Positions 43,103-52,455 are shown, counted from the first letter of the stretch. The stretch is DNA of 64,000 bases from Symbiodinium natans (GCA_905221605.1 CAJNDS010000135.1:152001-216000); one strand, 5' to 3'. The notes: generated by a model not told the origin, from the sequence alone. Numbers and translations: made by a program.

Positions 43103-43194
43103 GTCGTAGGGCCGTGCTGCGCCGCAGTCAGTTTATGGGATTGATGAAGATTGAAGGACACCCGACCTCCAGCTTTACTGAGATCAGGGATGAG
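43103..43194 (+). CDS. candidate exon, unidentified
   Basis: GGCGAG|GT then RRAVLRRSQFMGLMKIEGHP, TSSFTEIRDE, GC donor (GCAATT) at 43195. Thirty codons of good composition with both expected splice features. Confidence 0.5.
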
Positions 43195-43585
43195 GCAATT
43201 CATGGGTTTCCTCGGTTTTGGGGTGAGAGCTCGAGGGTTCAGCTCCCCCACAACCCCCTACTAAACCCTGAAACCTAAGCCCTAAACCCTAGACCCTCAA
43301 CGCCAACCCTAAACCTCCTACTATTGGAGCCTTTAGTTTTGGAGCTACTGCCGGGCCTGCACGCGCGCAACATCCGAAACCCTATCAGCACCGAATCCAT
43401 GATGCGACCCAATGCCCTAAGACTTGCAAAACCCTAAACCTTGCAACCCCATAACCATACAACCCTGTAACCCTGAACCCTATAACCCCATAACCCTATA
43501 GCCTGTCACCCCAAACCCCAAACCCTAAACCCTAAACCCCAAACCCTAAACCCTAAACCCTATAAGCCCAAAGCCATGCCAGCAG

Positions 43586-43613
43586 GCTCATGCGGAAGCG
43601 TTTGCAGGACCTG
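43586..43613 (+). CDS. candidate micro-exon
   Basis: CAGCAG|G then LMRKRLQDL up to GCCTTT. Confidence 0.3.
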
Positions 43614-43679
43614 GCCTTTACAGGGTTAGAGGGTTTAGGGTTTAGGGTCTGGGGTTTAGGGTTTAGGGTTTGGGGACAG

Positions 43680-43697
43680 GTTGCAGCAAGTCTTATG
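43680..43697 (+). CDS. candidate micro-exon
   Basis: GGACAG|G, VAASLM, then GTAACT. Very short; supported only by its two splice sites. Confidence 0.25.
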
Positions 43698-43714
43698 GTA
43701 ACTGTGCGCAAAGT

Positions 43715-43793
43715 TACTTGGAGGATTCATGGGTAGGGTTGAGGGTTTAGGGTTATGCTCGGGGTTAGAAGTGCCTCCTGAACCTCCGAGTAA
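43715..43793. mobile_element. family 2 remnant split by telomeric repeat
   Basis: TACTTGGAGGATTCATGG, then GGGTTTAGGGTT, then CTGAACCTCCGAGTAA. Confidence 0.55.
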
Positions 43794-43802
43794 CCCGAAC
43801 AG

Positions 43803-43826
43803 GCTTTACAGCATCGCCCCATTCGG
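43803..43826 (+). CDS. candidate micro-exon
   Basis: CGAACAG|G, ALQHRPIR, then GTCTTC. It begins just after a family 2 palindrome. Confidence 0.25.
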
Positions 43827-43929
43827 GTCTTCGGCTTTGTGGTTCCAGGCGGCAGACACCCTAAACCCTAAAACCTAAACCCTAACCCCCTCCCCCCCCA
43901 ACGTAAAACACACTGACAAGAGTCCTAAG

Positions 43930-43965
43930 GTGCTGTCCAGGATCCTTGCAGAGGCCTTGTATCGG
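43930..43965 (+). CDS. candidate exon, unidentified
   Basis: CCTAAG|G, VLSRILAEALYR, then GTGGGG. Phase 0 at both ends. A family 4 palindrome, itself split by telomeric repeat, starts 12 bp downstream. Confidence 0.4.
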
Positions 43966-43977
43966 GTGGGGATGACC

Positions 43978-44130
43978 TACAACTATTTGCTAAACCCTAG
44001 ACCCTAGACCCTAAACCCTAAACCCTAAACCCTGAAGAACCCCCCCCACCCCAAAAAACAAAAGGATAACAGCCATAGTAAAATAAAAGTACAGCAATCT
44101 TCATTGTAAGCGTAACAAAGGGACTACGTT
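43978..44130. mobile_element. family 4 left arm split by 42 bp of telomere
   Basis: CAACTATTTGCT, six heptamers, GAAGAACCCCCCCC; the right arm is diverged or missing. Confidence 0.75.
43992..44033 (-). repeat. 42-bp telomeric insertion in a family 4 palindrome
   Basis: Exactly six heptamers (two AGACCCT variants) split ACTATTTGCT from GAAGAACC, which are contiguous in other family copies (for example 2580-2592 and 17685-17697). Confidence 0.9.
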
Positions 44131-44401
44131 CTTCCAGTTTTTGCGGGCGGGGTTATTACGAAAACATGATTAATCCATTCTGGCGAGCACTCAGCGTGGA
44201 GGGTGCGGAGTCCAGGGATTGGCCCTAAACCTAAAGGCACACACCCACATAAAGCCTGAACCCCTCCATGCCGCTTCAACCAGACTTGTTGGGTTTTAGG
44301 GCTTAGTTAGGGTTTGAAACCCTAAACCCTAAACCTTTAACCCTAAACCCTAAACCCTTGGAAGGAAGTGTACCTGGAACCAGCCGTAGAACCCTCCGCA
44401 G

Positions 44402-44465
44402 GACTGGAAGGTGGACTCTTTCAGCTTCCACTTCGGCGAGAACTTCATCTCTTTCGGCCCCTTAT
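44402..44465 (+). CDS. candidate exon, unidentified
   Basis: CCGCAG|G then DWKVDSFSFHFGENFISFGP and L, GC donor (GCTGCG) at 44466. Its strongly aromatic beta-like pattern is unlikely by chance. A second frame (EVYLEPAVEPSAGLEGG) is also open. Confidence 0.45.
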
Positions 44466-44504
44466 GCTGCGAAAACCTGAACCCTAAACCCCAAGCCCTA
44501 AACC

Positions 44505-44735
44505 CTATAAACCCTATAAACCCTATAGACCCTATAAACCCTATAAAACCCTATAAAACCCTATAAAACCCTATAAAACCCTATAAAACCCCATAAACCC
44601 TATAAACCCTACAAACCCTAGAAACCCTAGAAACCCTATAAACCCTGTAAACCCTAGAAACCCTATAAACCCTACAAACCCTATAAACCCTACAAACCCT
44701 ATAAACCCTATAAACCCTATAAACCCTAAACCCCA
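44505..44735. repeat. telomere-variant minisatellite, CCCTATAAA-type
   Basis: Tandem 9-10-bp units (CCCTATAAA, CCCTATAAAA, CCCTACAAA, CCCTAGAAA). Similar short tracts occur at 29396-29525 and 57700-57810 (opposite strand). Confidence 0.9.
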
Positions 44736-44832
44736 AACCCCAAACCCCAAACCCAACCACTCAAGAGCCCCTAAGCTGCCTCAACCCCCTAAAGCCGACA
44801 TGCCCAGGCCGAAACCTGCGGTCGGTGTCCAG

Positions 44833-44855
44833 GGAGAGCTCCGTGATGTTCTATG
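44833..44855 (+). CDS. candidate micro-exon
   Basis: GTCCAG|G, GELRDVL, then GTGCAG. Confidence 0.25.
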
Positions 44856-45024
44856 GTGCAGGGATGCCCAGGGGTCTCAAGGGTTTAGGGTTTAGGATTT
44901 AGGGTTTAGGGTTTAGGGGCTCCCGTTGTATCTGTAGTCCCCTTAGGAATTTTTGCATAATGATTTTCCATTTTTATGGTTTCTGAGCAATTGCGTACAT
45001 GCTTTGGGAGTCAGGTAAACCCTA

Positions 45025-45124
45025 CATGGGGGTTTCTGAAATTAGGGGCACTTTAGTGGGAGAACCCCACTCCTACCATTTGGGGGTTTATGATTAGGGG
45101 TCCCTCCTTTTCGTAAACCCCCAT
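45025..45124. mobile_element. family 5 palindrome
   Basis: CATGGGGGTTTCTGAAATTA … TTCGTAAACCCCCAT. Confidence 0.7.
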
Positions 45125-45307
45125 ATCTTGGGCTCCTGTTATAGGGTTTTGACAGTTAGGGGTTGGGGTACCCTAGCCCCTAAGCCTTTTTGGGGTTTAG
45201 GGCTCAGTGTTTGGGGTACCCTAAACTCTAAACCCTAAACTGGGTTCTTGAGGAGTGTAGTTTTTGCTTTCTGAGTAGTATGTTTGTGTTACTTCCTGAG
45301 TTTCCAG

Positions 45308-45330
45308 GCACCGGCTGCGTTGCAAAGAAC
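45308..45330 (+). CDS. candidate exon
   Basis: TTTCCAG|G then APAALQRT, GC at 45331; the frame continues LKYRTPL to a stop at 45353, so a longer exon is possible. Confidence 0.3.
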
Positions 45331-45529
45331 GCTAAAGTACAGGACTCCCCTGTAAAAAAATTCGGGTTTCCTCGAACCTGCCCCTCGCAGCTGAAAGTAG
45401 TCGACTCAATATCCTCCCTAAGGCACGGGAGTGTGTAGAGTGTTACCCTAAACCCTAAACCCTAAACCCTAAACCCTAAACCCTAAACCCTAAACCCTAA
45501 ACCCTAAACCCTCCTTTGTTGCAATGCAG

Positions 45530-45592
45530 CTCGACAGCTCCTTCGCATGGTCGGCAAAACAACGGCTGCACTAGGCACAGCGGCTTTTCAAG
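45530..45592 (+). CDS. candidate exon with GTAGGT donor
   Basis: AATGCAG then CT and RQLLRMVGKTTAALGTAAFQ, ending CAAG|GTAGGT. Small residues between basic and amide groups suggest a helix. First base is C, unlike most acceptors here. Confidence 0.45.
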
Positions 45593-45678
45593 GTAGGTGT
45601 AAGTCAGTCTGACGCGCTGACGCACGAAAGATCCCACGATACGATCATGTATCCCTGCATGGGCTTGTAAGTACAGTT

Positions 45679-45750
45679 CTACTTGGGGCTTTTATAAGTA
45701 CCCATGATTCTACTTGGGGCTTTTATAAGTACCCATGAACCTCCAAGTAC
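45679..45750. mobile_element. family 2 right half with a 31-bp tandem duplication
   Basis: CTACTTGGGGCTTTTATAAG…CCCATGA occurs twice, then the terminal CCATGAACCTCCAAGTA. Confidence 0.6.
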
Positions 45751-46098
45751 TTTTAAGGTACCTCATGTTCTTACTCCCTACTGACAGCAAGTAGGCCAAA
45801 TACTCGACGTGTTCTGCCTGAGGCCCACAAACACATGAGTCCATAAGGACCAAGTGCGAGAAAGCCCCCACATCTTACAGTAGCGTTTAGGGTTTAAGGT
45901 TCAGGGTTTAGGGTTTTACCCTAAATCCTAAATCCCTGAACCCTGAACCATAAACCCGAAACCCTCCACCCTAAACCCTAAACCCTAAACCCTAAACCCT
46001 AGCCCTAAACCCTTGTTAGGGCTTAGGGGGAGAACTCTCCACGCTAAACCCCTAAGCTCGAAGTTCAGAACTCCTCCTGTGCAAATCCTGCCTTCGAG

Positions 46099-46136
46099 GT
46101 GGACATGAAGTTCGGAGACCACCAGTCGGGGCCTGG
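46099..46136 (+). CDS. candidate exon, frame ambiguous
   Basis: TTCGAG|G at 46099. Phase 0 gives VDMKFGDHQSGP; a two-base start gives GHEVRRPPVGAW and fits the one-base end of 45530-45592. Donor GTCCGC at 46137. Confidence 0.4.
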
Positions 46137-46286
46137 GTCCGCGCGACCTCATACGCTGTTGTCGTATTTTGTTGTATCATACCCAAAGGCCTCCCATGTA
46201 GTACCTTTTTTTGGGTAGTATATTAAAAACCCCTTTAAACGGAACTACAGTAGAGACTTTGAGGTAGAAGCATCTTGCCGGCAAAG

Positions 46287-46325
46287 GTGGCAGCTTGGAT
46301 CCGTGGACTTGCAAGCTGCATTCAG
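46287..46325 (+). CDS. candidate exon 1 of a phase-consistent run
   Basis: CAAAG|G then VAAWIRGLASCIQ up to a GA-type donor (GACTTC) at 46326. Phase 0 at both ends, matching the next three exons. Confidence 0.4.
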
Positions 46326-46470
46326 GACTTCGCAGTTTTGGGGTATTGGCATGTCCCCCCTCCCCCTCCCCGCTGTTTAGGGTTTAGGGTTTAGGGTTTA
46401 GGGTTTAGGGTTTTAATTTAGGGTACCCCAAAACGGAATGAAGCTCCCGCCGTAGGGTTTTAGGGTTCAG

Positions 46471-46575
46471 GGTGGAGGCTGTCTTATTCGTTTTTTACCG
46501 GCGGATCTTAAGAACAGTGTTTTGGAGCGCAACAAGGAGGGACATCAAATGAGGGCCATCGAACTACTTGAAGGG
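46471..46575 (+). CDS. candidate exon 2 of the run
   Basis: GGTTCAG|G then GGGCLIRFLPADLKNSVLER, NKEGHQMRAIELLEG, GT donor at 46576. Thirty-five codons with an amphipathic helix and phase 0 at both ends. One of the best unassigned exons. Confidence 0.55.
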
Positions 46576-46647
46576 GTGCTTTTTAGGGATTAGGGTTTAG
46601 GGTTTAGGGTTTAGGGTTTAGGGTTTAGGGTTTGACACTCCAGCCAG

Positions 46648-46683
46648 GTGGTGCAGGCCGAAATGCAGAGCCTTCATGCATTC
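46648..46683 (+). CDS. candidate exon 3 of the run
   Basis: AGCCAG|G then VVQAEMQSLHAF up to GTGCGA. Phase 0 to phase 0. The following 172-bp intron is almost entirely CCCTAAA repeat. Confidence 0.5.
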
Positions 46684-46697
46684 GTGCGAAGCTTGAA

Positions 46698-46803
46698 ACC
46701 CTAAACCCTAAACCCTAAACCCTAAACCCTAAACCCTAAACCCTAAACCCTAAACCCTAAACCCTAAACCCTAAACCCTAAACCCTAAACCCTAAACCCT
46801 AAA
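46698..46803 (-). repeat. telomeric array forming an intron
   Basis: Fifteen perfect CCCTAAA units making up most of the inferred 172-bp intron between exons 46648-46683 and 46856-46987. Confidence 0.95.
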
Positions 46804-46855
46804 CACCAACCCTGAACCCAGTTGCAGTCCGCGAAAGAGGGCCTAAGCTGCGCAG

Positions 46856-46987
46856 ATGGAAGTCGGCGAGATCAAGGGCGGCTTCGCTATCCTTGCCGCA
46901 GATTGCGCCATTCGAGGAGTTGTCGGCATGAAGAGCAATCTTGTGCAGATTCTGGAGAAGAGGAACGTTGGGTTTCGGGAAGCTACG
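46856..46987 (+). CDS. candidate exon 4 of the run
   Basis: CTGCGCAG then MEVGEIKGGFAILAADCAIR, GVVGMKSNLVQILEKRNVGF, REAT, GT donor (GTATGA) whose last bases form an in-frame stop. Forty-four codons. The whole run looks helical; I do not recognise the family. The other strand is open as well, but with telomere-derived ends. Confidence 0.55.
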
Positions 46988-47154
46988 GTATGATGCCATG
47001 TGTGGGGGGGCGTTCGGGAAGCAGCTTTTATTCTTGACAATGCAGATGCTGTAGGGTTTAGGGTTTAGGTCTTAGGATTCCTGACCTTGTGGACTACATG
47101 ATCTTCCCCTAAACCCTCTGAACCCTAAACACCTCAATCCCACACTTCCCCAAG

Positions 47155-47197
47155 GCCCAGCTGGTTCTACTGCAAGATTTCGGAGTGGCTGCCAGAC
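47155..47197 (+). CDS. candidate exon 5 of the run
   Basis: CCCAAG|G. Phase 0, as required by 46987, gives AQLVLLQDFGVAAR; another frame gives PSWFYCKISEWLPD. GC donor at 47198. Confidence 0.4.
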
Positions 47198-47437
47198 GCT
47201 CAGTTGTAGTTTGCCATCGTGTTATCGGTTTTGGGAAAGCTCAGCCTTGCACCCTCAACCCTAAATCCTAAACCCCCAGCCCTCCAGCCCAACTCGACGC
47301 CCCAGATGATTCCAGAGGGGTCCGGAGGTTCGACACTCATCCAGACACCCCACAGCCCGCAAAGCCCACGTCAGCCCCAAACCCTACCCCCCACGTGGAG
47401 GTTCATGGGTATTTATAGCCCTAAACCCTGAACCCCA

Positions 47438-47562
47438 AACCCGAAACCCTAATCCTAAGTCTACTTAGAACCTAGTTAGGGGACTTCGAACCCTAAACCG
47501 TGAACCCTAAACCCGAACCCTAATCCTAAGTCTACTTAGAACCTACTCAGGGGACTTCGGGG
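47438..47562. repeat. 48-bp duplication around a degenerate telomeric tract
   Basis: AACCCTAATCCTAAGTCTAC…GGGGACTTCG occurs at ~47443-47491 and ~47516-47561, separated by about 24 bp of telomere-like sequence. Confidence 0.85.
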
Positions 47563-47590
47563 TGTCATAGGTGCAGCTACACTTGGGGGT

Positions 47591-47746
47591 TACTTGGAGG
47601 TTCATGGTACTTACTAACCACTTATAACTGGGCTTATAACCCTACTTATAATTTGGATAACCCCTATAAGGCCCTTTAGGGGTATTATAAGTAGGGTTAT
47701 AAGTACAGTCATAATTGGTTATTAAGTCCCATGAACCTCCAAGTAG
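47591..47746. mobile_element. family 2 palindrome, full length
   Basis: TACTTGGAGGTTCATGG … CCATGAACCTCCAAGTA, arms complementary almost to the middle (AAGGCCCTTTAGGGG). Confidence 0.9.
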
Positions 47747-48144
47747 AAGTGCACATGAACCTTGCAGTGCCAGTGAACCAACTCCACGGCCTCAACCCAA
47801 GCCCGGCAAATAGGCCCCAAGGCTTTGGGGTTTAGGGTTTAGGGTTCAGGGTTTAGGGTTTAGGGTTTCGGGTTTAGGGTTTAGGGTTTCGGGTTTAGGA
47901 TTTAGGGTTTGGGGTTTCGGGTTTAGGGTTTAGGGTTCAGGGCTTACGTCAAACTTCCCGTCCCCGCTGCTCACCTTAACCCAAGGCCGTGCACCATTTA
48001 TGGGGCCAGGAATAGTGCAAGATCATGTTCCCTAAACCTAAGTACTTCCGGTTCCCGAAACCCTAAACCCTAAACCCTAAACCCTGAACCCAAAACCCTA
48101 AACCCTACACCTACACCCTACGCCCTGCCTCCCCTACGGCACAG

Positions 48145-48226
48145 AACTCTGCCACGTGCCAGTACTGGCTCAAGAGTTCTCACGGCCCGGCGATGTGGAT
48201 GAAGCTGAGAGCGTATGAAGGTCTCC
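48145..48226 (+). CDS. candidate exon, unidentified
   Basis: GGCACAG then NSATCQYWLKSSHGPAMWMK, LRAYEGL, ending at GTAAGC. The final single base joins the two-base start at 48359. Confidence 0.45.
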
Positions 48227-48358
48227 GTAAGCTTTGTTGGGGGTTCAGGGTTCATGTGCAAGCCTCGCCGGCCGCAAAGTGCCCGGCCCACTCCTCCAGT
48301 CTACAGTGCTTCGTGCGAGCTAGGGCTCAGGGTTTAGGGTTTAGGGTTTAGGGTTTAG

Positions 48359-48429
48359 GGTTTGGGGAACTTCGGGTTTTCCCGAGCTGCCTTGCCTGCG
48401 ACCATGTCGATGTGGAGCCCAAGATTCGG
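48359..48429 (+). CDS. candidate exon with CxxC, telomeric acceptor
   Basis: GGGTTTAG|GG (end of a G-strand array) then FGELRVFPSCLACDHVDVEP, KIR, GT donor (GTCAAA). If unspliced the frame reads on through KGKRWRWLGARQALHLSG to a stop. The Cys pair could be half a zinc knuckle; unproven. Confidence 0.45.
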
Positions 48430-48491
48430 GTCAAAGGGAAGCGATGGCGCTGGCTCGGGGCAAGGCAGGCTCTTCACCTTTCTGGGGACTA

Positions 48492-48880
48492 CATGAACCC
48501 TCCATAGGCTTGTGGTGCTGCTTAGGGCTTTATTTAGGGTTAGTTACATGAGCCCTCCATAGGCTTGTGGTGTTGCATAGGGCTTTGTTTAGGGTTAGTT
48601 GCATGAGCCCTCCATAGGCTTATGGTGTTGCATAGGGCTTTGTTTAGGGTTAGTTACATGAGCCCTCCATAGGCTTATGGCGTTTGCATAGGGCTTTGTT
48701 TAGGGTTAATTACATGAGCCCTCCATAGGCTTATGGTGTTGTATAGGGCTTTGTTTAGGGTTAGTTACATGAGCCCTCCATAGGCTTCTGGTGTTGTATA
48801 GGGCTTCTTTGTTTAGGGTTCGTTACATGAGCCCTCCATAGGCTTCTGGTGTTGTATGGGGGTTTGTTTAGGGTTAGTCG
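48492..48880. repeat. 55-bp tandem repeat, seven copies
   Basis: CATGAGCCCTCCATAGGCTT starts at 48492, 48547, 48602, 48657, 48713, 48768 and 48826. Each unit carries GTTTAGGGTTAG, so one telomeric heptamer was amplified inside it. Confidence 0.95.
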
Positions 48881-48890
48881 CAAAAAAGAA

Positions 48891-49002
48891 ATGGGAGGGT
48901 TACGAAAAGAAGGGACCCCCAAACAGTAGGATTCCCCTTAAAGGGACCCCCCCCCCCCCCCCCCCCCCGCAAAAGGGCACCCCCTATTTTCGGAAACCCC
49001 CA
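48891..49002. mobile_element. family 5 palindrome
   Basis: ATGGGAGGGTTACGAAAAGA … C22 … TATTTTCGGAAACCCCC, directly after the 55-bp tandem repeat. Confidence 0.8.
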
Positions 49003-49959
49003 AGTAATCCTTGCCTAGAGTGCCCAATGCCCCACTAGTAGGGGTTTAGGGACTGAGGGCATGTTCCTTCATCATATGCGATCCTAACATGAACGCCACG
49101 CGCGTTCCTAAAACCTAAACTCTAGAATACGCTAACCCTAAACCCTAAACCCTAAACCCTAAACCCTAAACCCTAAACCCTAAACCCTAAACCCTAAACC
49201 CTAAACCCTAAACCCTGAACTTAGGCTGGGGGTTAGGGTTTTGTGTTTAGGGATTATGGTTTAGGGTTTAGGGTTAATGTTGGACTCGCTTTGGTGTGCC
49301 AGGCCCCCCCCCCCCCTGCCCGCCAAAACAATTTTGGGGGTTTCGGGGATCCTGAATAATCTGGGCCGGGGGCTGGGGGTAAGGCGGCTAGGGGTCGAGG
49401 GTTGAGCTTGAGGGTCTAAGCTTTCCAGGCTTTGTAGCTCCCTGGCCAGGGGGGCTGTGGATTAATGCGGGTATCCGAAACAATTTACTAAAAAGCGAAT
49501 CAGGGCAGCTCTGGGCTACTCCCTTGGAATATTGTTTGGGGGCCTGTTTCGTAATGAAACTTTAAAAGGGAATTAAATAAAGCCGGACACCAGAAAATTC
49601 CGGAGTTTCTTATTCAAAATCATTTTTAGTTTTGGCTCCCCGGCCCCCCGCCCTTCATCCCCGGCCCACGCACTTCGCATACTTGAAGACCGACCACCCT
49701 GATCAATGGGGGGGTCCCCTATAAGATTTCCGAAAAAACGCTTAATAGTGCCCCTTGACACGAAAACGAGTGCAACATTAGGGTTTATGGTTTTTGGGTT
49801 TTAGGGTTTTTGGGTTTTAGGGTTTAGGGTTTAGGGGGAACGGAACCCATCGAGTAGGCAAATCCAACGGTAGCACGGGGTCTTTGTAGAGTGTGGCGTC
49901 TGGCGCAAGACACTTGCAAAGCCGACCCCTGATCCTATTGTCAAGCCGCAAGTATCAGC

Positions 49960-50062
49960 ATTCGGGTAGTCTCCTAAATTAGGGTCCCTTTTTGGGTACC
50001 CATTATACGGCGGCACCCCTTCAAAAAAGGATCCCGACCCTAAATCAGATAACTACCCATTA
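49960..50062. mobile_element. family 7 element, diverged
   Basis: TTCGGGTAGTCTCCTAAATT … TTTTTGGGTACC … AACTACCCAT; a weaker relative lies at 9893-9979. Confidence 0.65.
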
Positions 50063-50337
50063 GGGGTTTTAGGGGGTAAGCCCTAAACCCTAAACCCTGA
50101 AGTCTTCGGGTTGACGTAGGTTATTTTATTTTATTTTTCAGTTTTGTTTTATTTATTATTTTATTATTATTATTATTATTATATTTATTTATTTATTATT
50201 TTTTTTTTTCGGGGGGGGGGGGGGGGTGGGGGGATTGTTCCATGGTGAGGAGCAGAGGGCATAACCCTAAACCCCCCAACCCGAAAATGTAGGGGTCAGG
50301 GGCTTGTTCAGGCTTTGAGCAAGTTGGGCCCCAAAAC

Positions 50338-50443
50338 TTGGGATGTTCTCCCTTATACTAACAGCTCCTCAGTAGGGATGATCATTGGGGGTACTATAAC
50401 CCCTATTAAGGGCGGACTGTTAGTACAAGGGGGAACATCCCAA
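50338..50443. mobile_element. family 1 palindrome, full length
   Basis: TTGGGATGTTCTCCCTTATA … GGACTGTTAGTACAAGGGGG … ACATCCCAA, followed by telomere-like CCCCAAACACC. Confidence 0.85.
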
Positions 50444-50570
50444 CCCCAAACACCAAACCCTAAACCCTAAACCCTAAAGCCCAAACCCTAAACCCTAAAC
50501 CCCAAACCCTAAACCCTAAACCCTAAACCCTAATCCTACCCCCCAACCCTAAACCCCTCGTCAGCTGGAG

Positions 50571-50627
50571 GCAGCACCATGACTTTAGATCAGCTGCATC
50601 GGGATCTCGTCAACGACATGCGGCTCG
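50571..50627 (+). CDS. candidate exon, unidentified
   Basis: GCTGGAG|GC then STMTLDQLHRDLVNDMRL, GC donor at 50628. Amphipathic helix. Confidence 0.45.
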
Positions 50628-50832
50628 GCTGGCAGCTCTGGGGTTTAGGGTTTAGGGTTTGGTGTTTGGGGTTGGCATGGCCCCACAAGAGTAAGGTTTA
50701 GGGTTTAGGGTTTAGGGTTTAGGGTTTAGGGTTTGGGGTTTGGGGTTTGGGGTTTGGGGGTGCAGGGTTTGGGGTTGAGGGTCCAGGGTTTGGGGGTGTA
50801 GGGTTTGGGGGGTTGGGGTTTGTGGAATGCAG

Positions 50833-50871
50833 GCGATGCGCTTTCGAACGAAGTTCTTGGCCGCCGAGCAA
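50833..50871 (+). CDS. candidate exon, unidentified
   Basis: AATGCAG|G, AMRFRTKFLAAEQ, then GCGGCC. Confidence 0.4.
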
Positions 50872-51032
50872 GCGGCCCTAGGGCTTAGGAGTGTAGAGTT
50901 TTGGCGGCAGAGGGGGGGGGGGGGGGGGGGGGGGGGGGGTTTAGGGTTTAGGGTTTAGGGTTTGGGGTTTAGGTTTAGGGTTTAGGGTGTGGGGCGGGAT
51001 TGCGGCAGTACACTCTCCGATAGATCCAACAG

Positions 51033-51057
51033 GGAAGCCCTTCGTTCAGCCGGACAA
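51033..51057 (+). CDS. candidate micro-exon
   Basis: CCAACAG|G, then EALRSAGQ or, in phase 0, GSPSFSRT; GTAGAC donor at 51058. Confidence 0.3.
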
Positions 51058-51320
51058 GTAGACGACACGTCTTCAGCTAAAGAAGCAGTCTCCCGTTAAG
51101 GGTGTGATCAAGGTCTCCATGGGAATTAAACTCTAATCCTATAGGGTTTCGGGTGTGGGGCTCCTTTTCAACCTGAGACATCTTCAGCCCCAAAAAGAGC
51201 CCTGCAAATAATCTAGGGGTCGGAATGACTATGAATATTTGTTTTTTTATGGTACCCCGTATAGTTTTACTACAATAACCCCCCAAACCCTATTCCAATT
51301 TTTAAGGCCCCTATCCCTAC

Positions 51321-51397
51321 AGGTCCATGTACCTCATGATCATATACTTGGGCCCCCGAAGTGCTTATATAGGAAGTACTTTAAGGCCCAAGTATTC
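51321..51397. mobile_element. family 3 palindrome, left and centre
   Basis: AGGTCCATGTACCTCATGAT … GTGCTTATATAGGAAGTACT … GGCCCAAGTAT. Confidence 0.7.
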
Positions 51398-51480
51398 CTA
51401 AACCCTAAGCCCTAAACCCTAAACCCGAAAACCCTACACCCTAAACCCCATTTAGGTACATGGAGTATACTACAGCTGAG

Positions 51481-51540
51481 GCAGCTCCAGCTGAACAACC
51501 TGCGCAGCGAACTGGTGCAGGACTCGCTTCGCTTGGAGAG
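51481..51540 (+). CDS. candidate coiled-coil exon
   Basis: AGCTGAG|G then QLQLNNLRSELVQDSLRLER up to GTTTTG. Leu spacing suits a coiled coil. Another frame (AEAAPAEQPAQRTGAG) is open too. Confidence 0.4.
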
Positions 51541-51707
51541 GTTTTGCCGGGCATGGGAAGTATTGTTGATGGTTTTGGGGGGGGTTCAAAAGGGTTGAAC
51601 CCCAAACCCTAAACCCTAAACCCTAAAGCCTAAAGGCTAAACCCTAAACCCTAAACCCTAAACCCTAAACCCTAAACCCTAAACCCTAAACCCTAAGGGT
51701 CCTTGAG

Positions 51708-51827
51708 GTTGGGACCCGCCTTATGGAGGCCGCCCTTTCGGTTCTTAGCTGGGGATCCTGGTTGCGGAGTGAGGTTTCGAGCTGGAGGGCTCAGGCCTGG
51801 GCTGCGGACAGAGACCCGGAGTGCTAA
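51708..51827 (+). CDS. candidate exon, unidentified
   Basis: CTTGAG|G then VGTRLMEAALSVLSWGSWLR, SEVSSWRAQAWAADRDPEC and a stop. A GTGAGG at 51769 may be the real donor. Trp-rich. Confidence 0.45.
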   Translation, partial: VGTRLMEAALSVLSWGSWLRSEVSSWRAQAWAADRDPEC

Positions 51828-52057
51828 ACCCTAAACCCTATATAAACCCTAAACCCTAAACCCTAAACCCTAAACCCTAAACCTTAAACCTTAAACCTTA
51901 AACCTTAAACCAAAGCCCTCAACTAGCTACGCTGCTGCACGACCGCTGGCCTTCCTAGGACCCAGAGTGGGCCCTGATTGCCTTTTGTTAGAGGTTGGGG
52001 GTTTGGGGTTTAGGGTTTAGGGTTTAGGGTTTGGGGTTTAGGGTTTGGGGTTTAGGT

Positions 52058-52205
52058 TTAGAGGGTTTAGAGGGTTTAGAGGGTTTAGAGGGTTTAGAGG
52101 GTTTAGAGGGTTTAGAGGGTTTAGAGGGTTTAGAGGGTTTAGAGGGTTTAGAGGGTTTAGAGGGTTTAGAGGGTTTAGAGGGTTTAGAGGGTTTAGAGGG
52201 TTTAG
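52058..52205. repeat. 9-bp telomere-variant minisatellite (TTTAGAGGG)n
   Basis: About 16 identical units, bordered by normal and GGTTTGGGG-type degenerate heptamers. A local expansion of a mutated unit. Confidence 0.95.
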
Positions 52206-52401
52206 GATTTGGTGTTTGGGGTTTAGGGTTTAGGATTGGGGGTTTGGGGTTTAGGGTTTGGGGTTCCCTGTTTGATTCCTGCTTGAGCAACAAGGGTCAC
52301 AGGACCCTTTTTTGGGGACCTAAGTTGCCAAAAACTACAGTCTGAACCCTAAACTCTGAACCCTAAACCCTAACCTCCCCTGTTGTTGTGGTTTCCCTCA
52401 G

Positions 52402-52455
52402 AGGGCGAACTTTGAGTCCCAAGCACTCTGGGAACCTTGTGGAGGCACCAGCTAA
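52402..52455 (+). CDS. candidate terminal exon
   Basis: Pyrimidine tract GTGGTTTCCCTCAG, then RANFESQALWEPCGGTS and TAA. A good acceptor followed by a short tail and stop suits a last exon. Confidence 0.45.
   Translation, partial: RANFESQALWEPCGGTS

Noticed and set aside
42843-43109. 88-codon + frame
   Set aside because: Three frames are open over this GC-rich island. Only 43103-43194 has both splice features and was kept.
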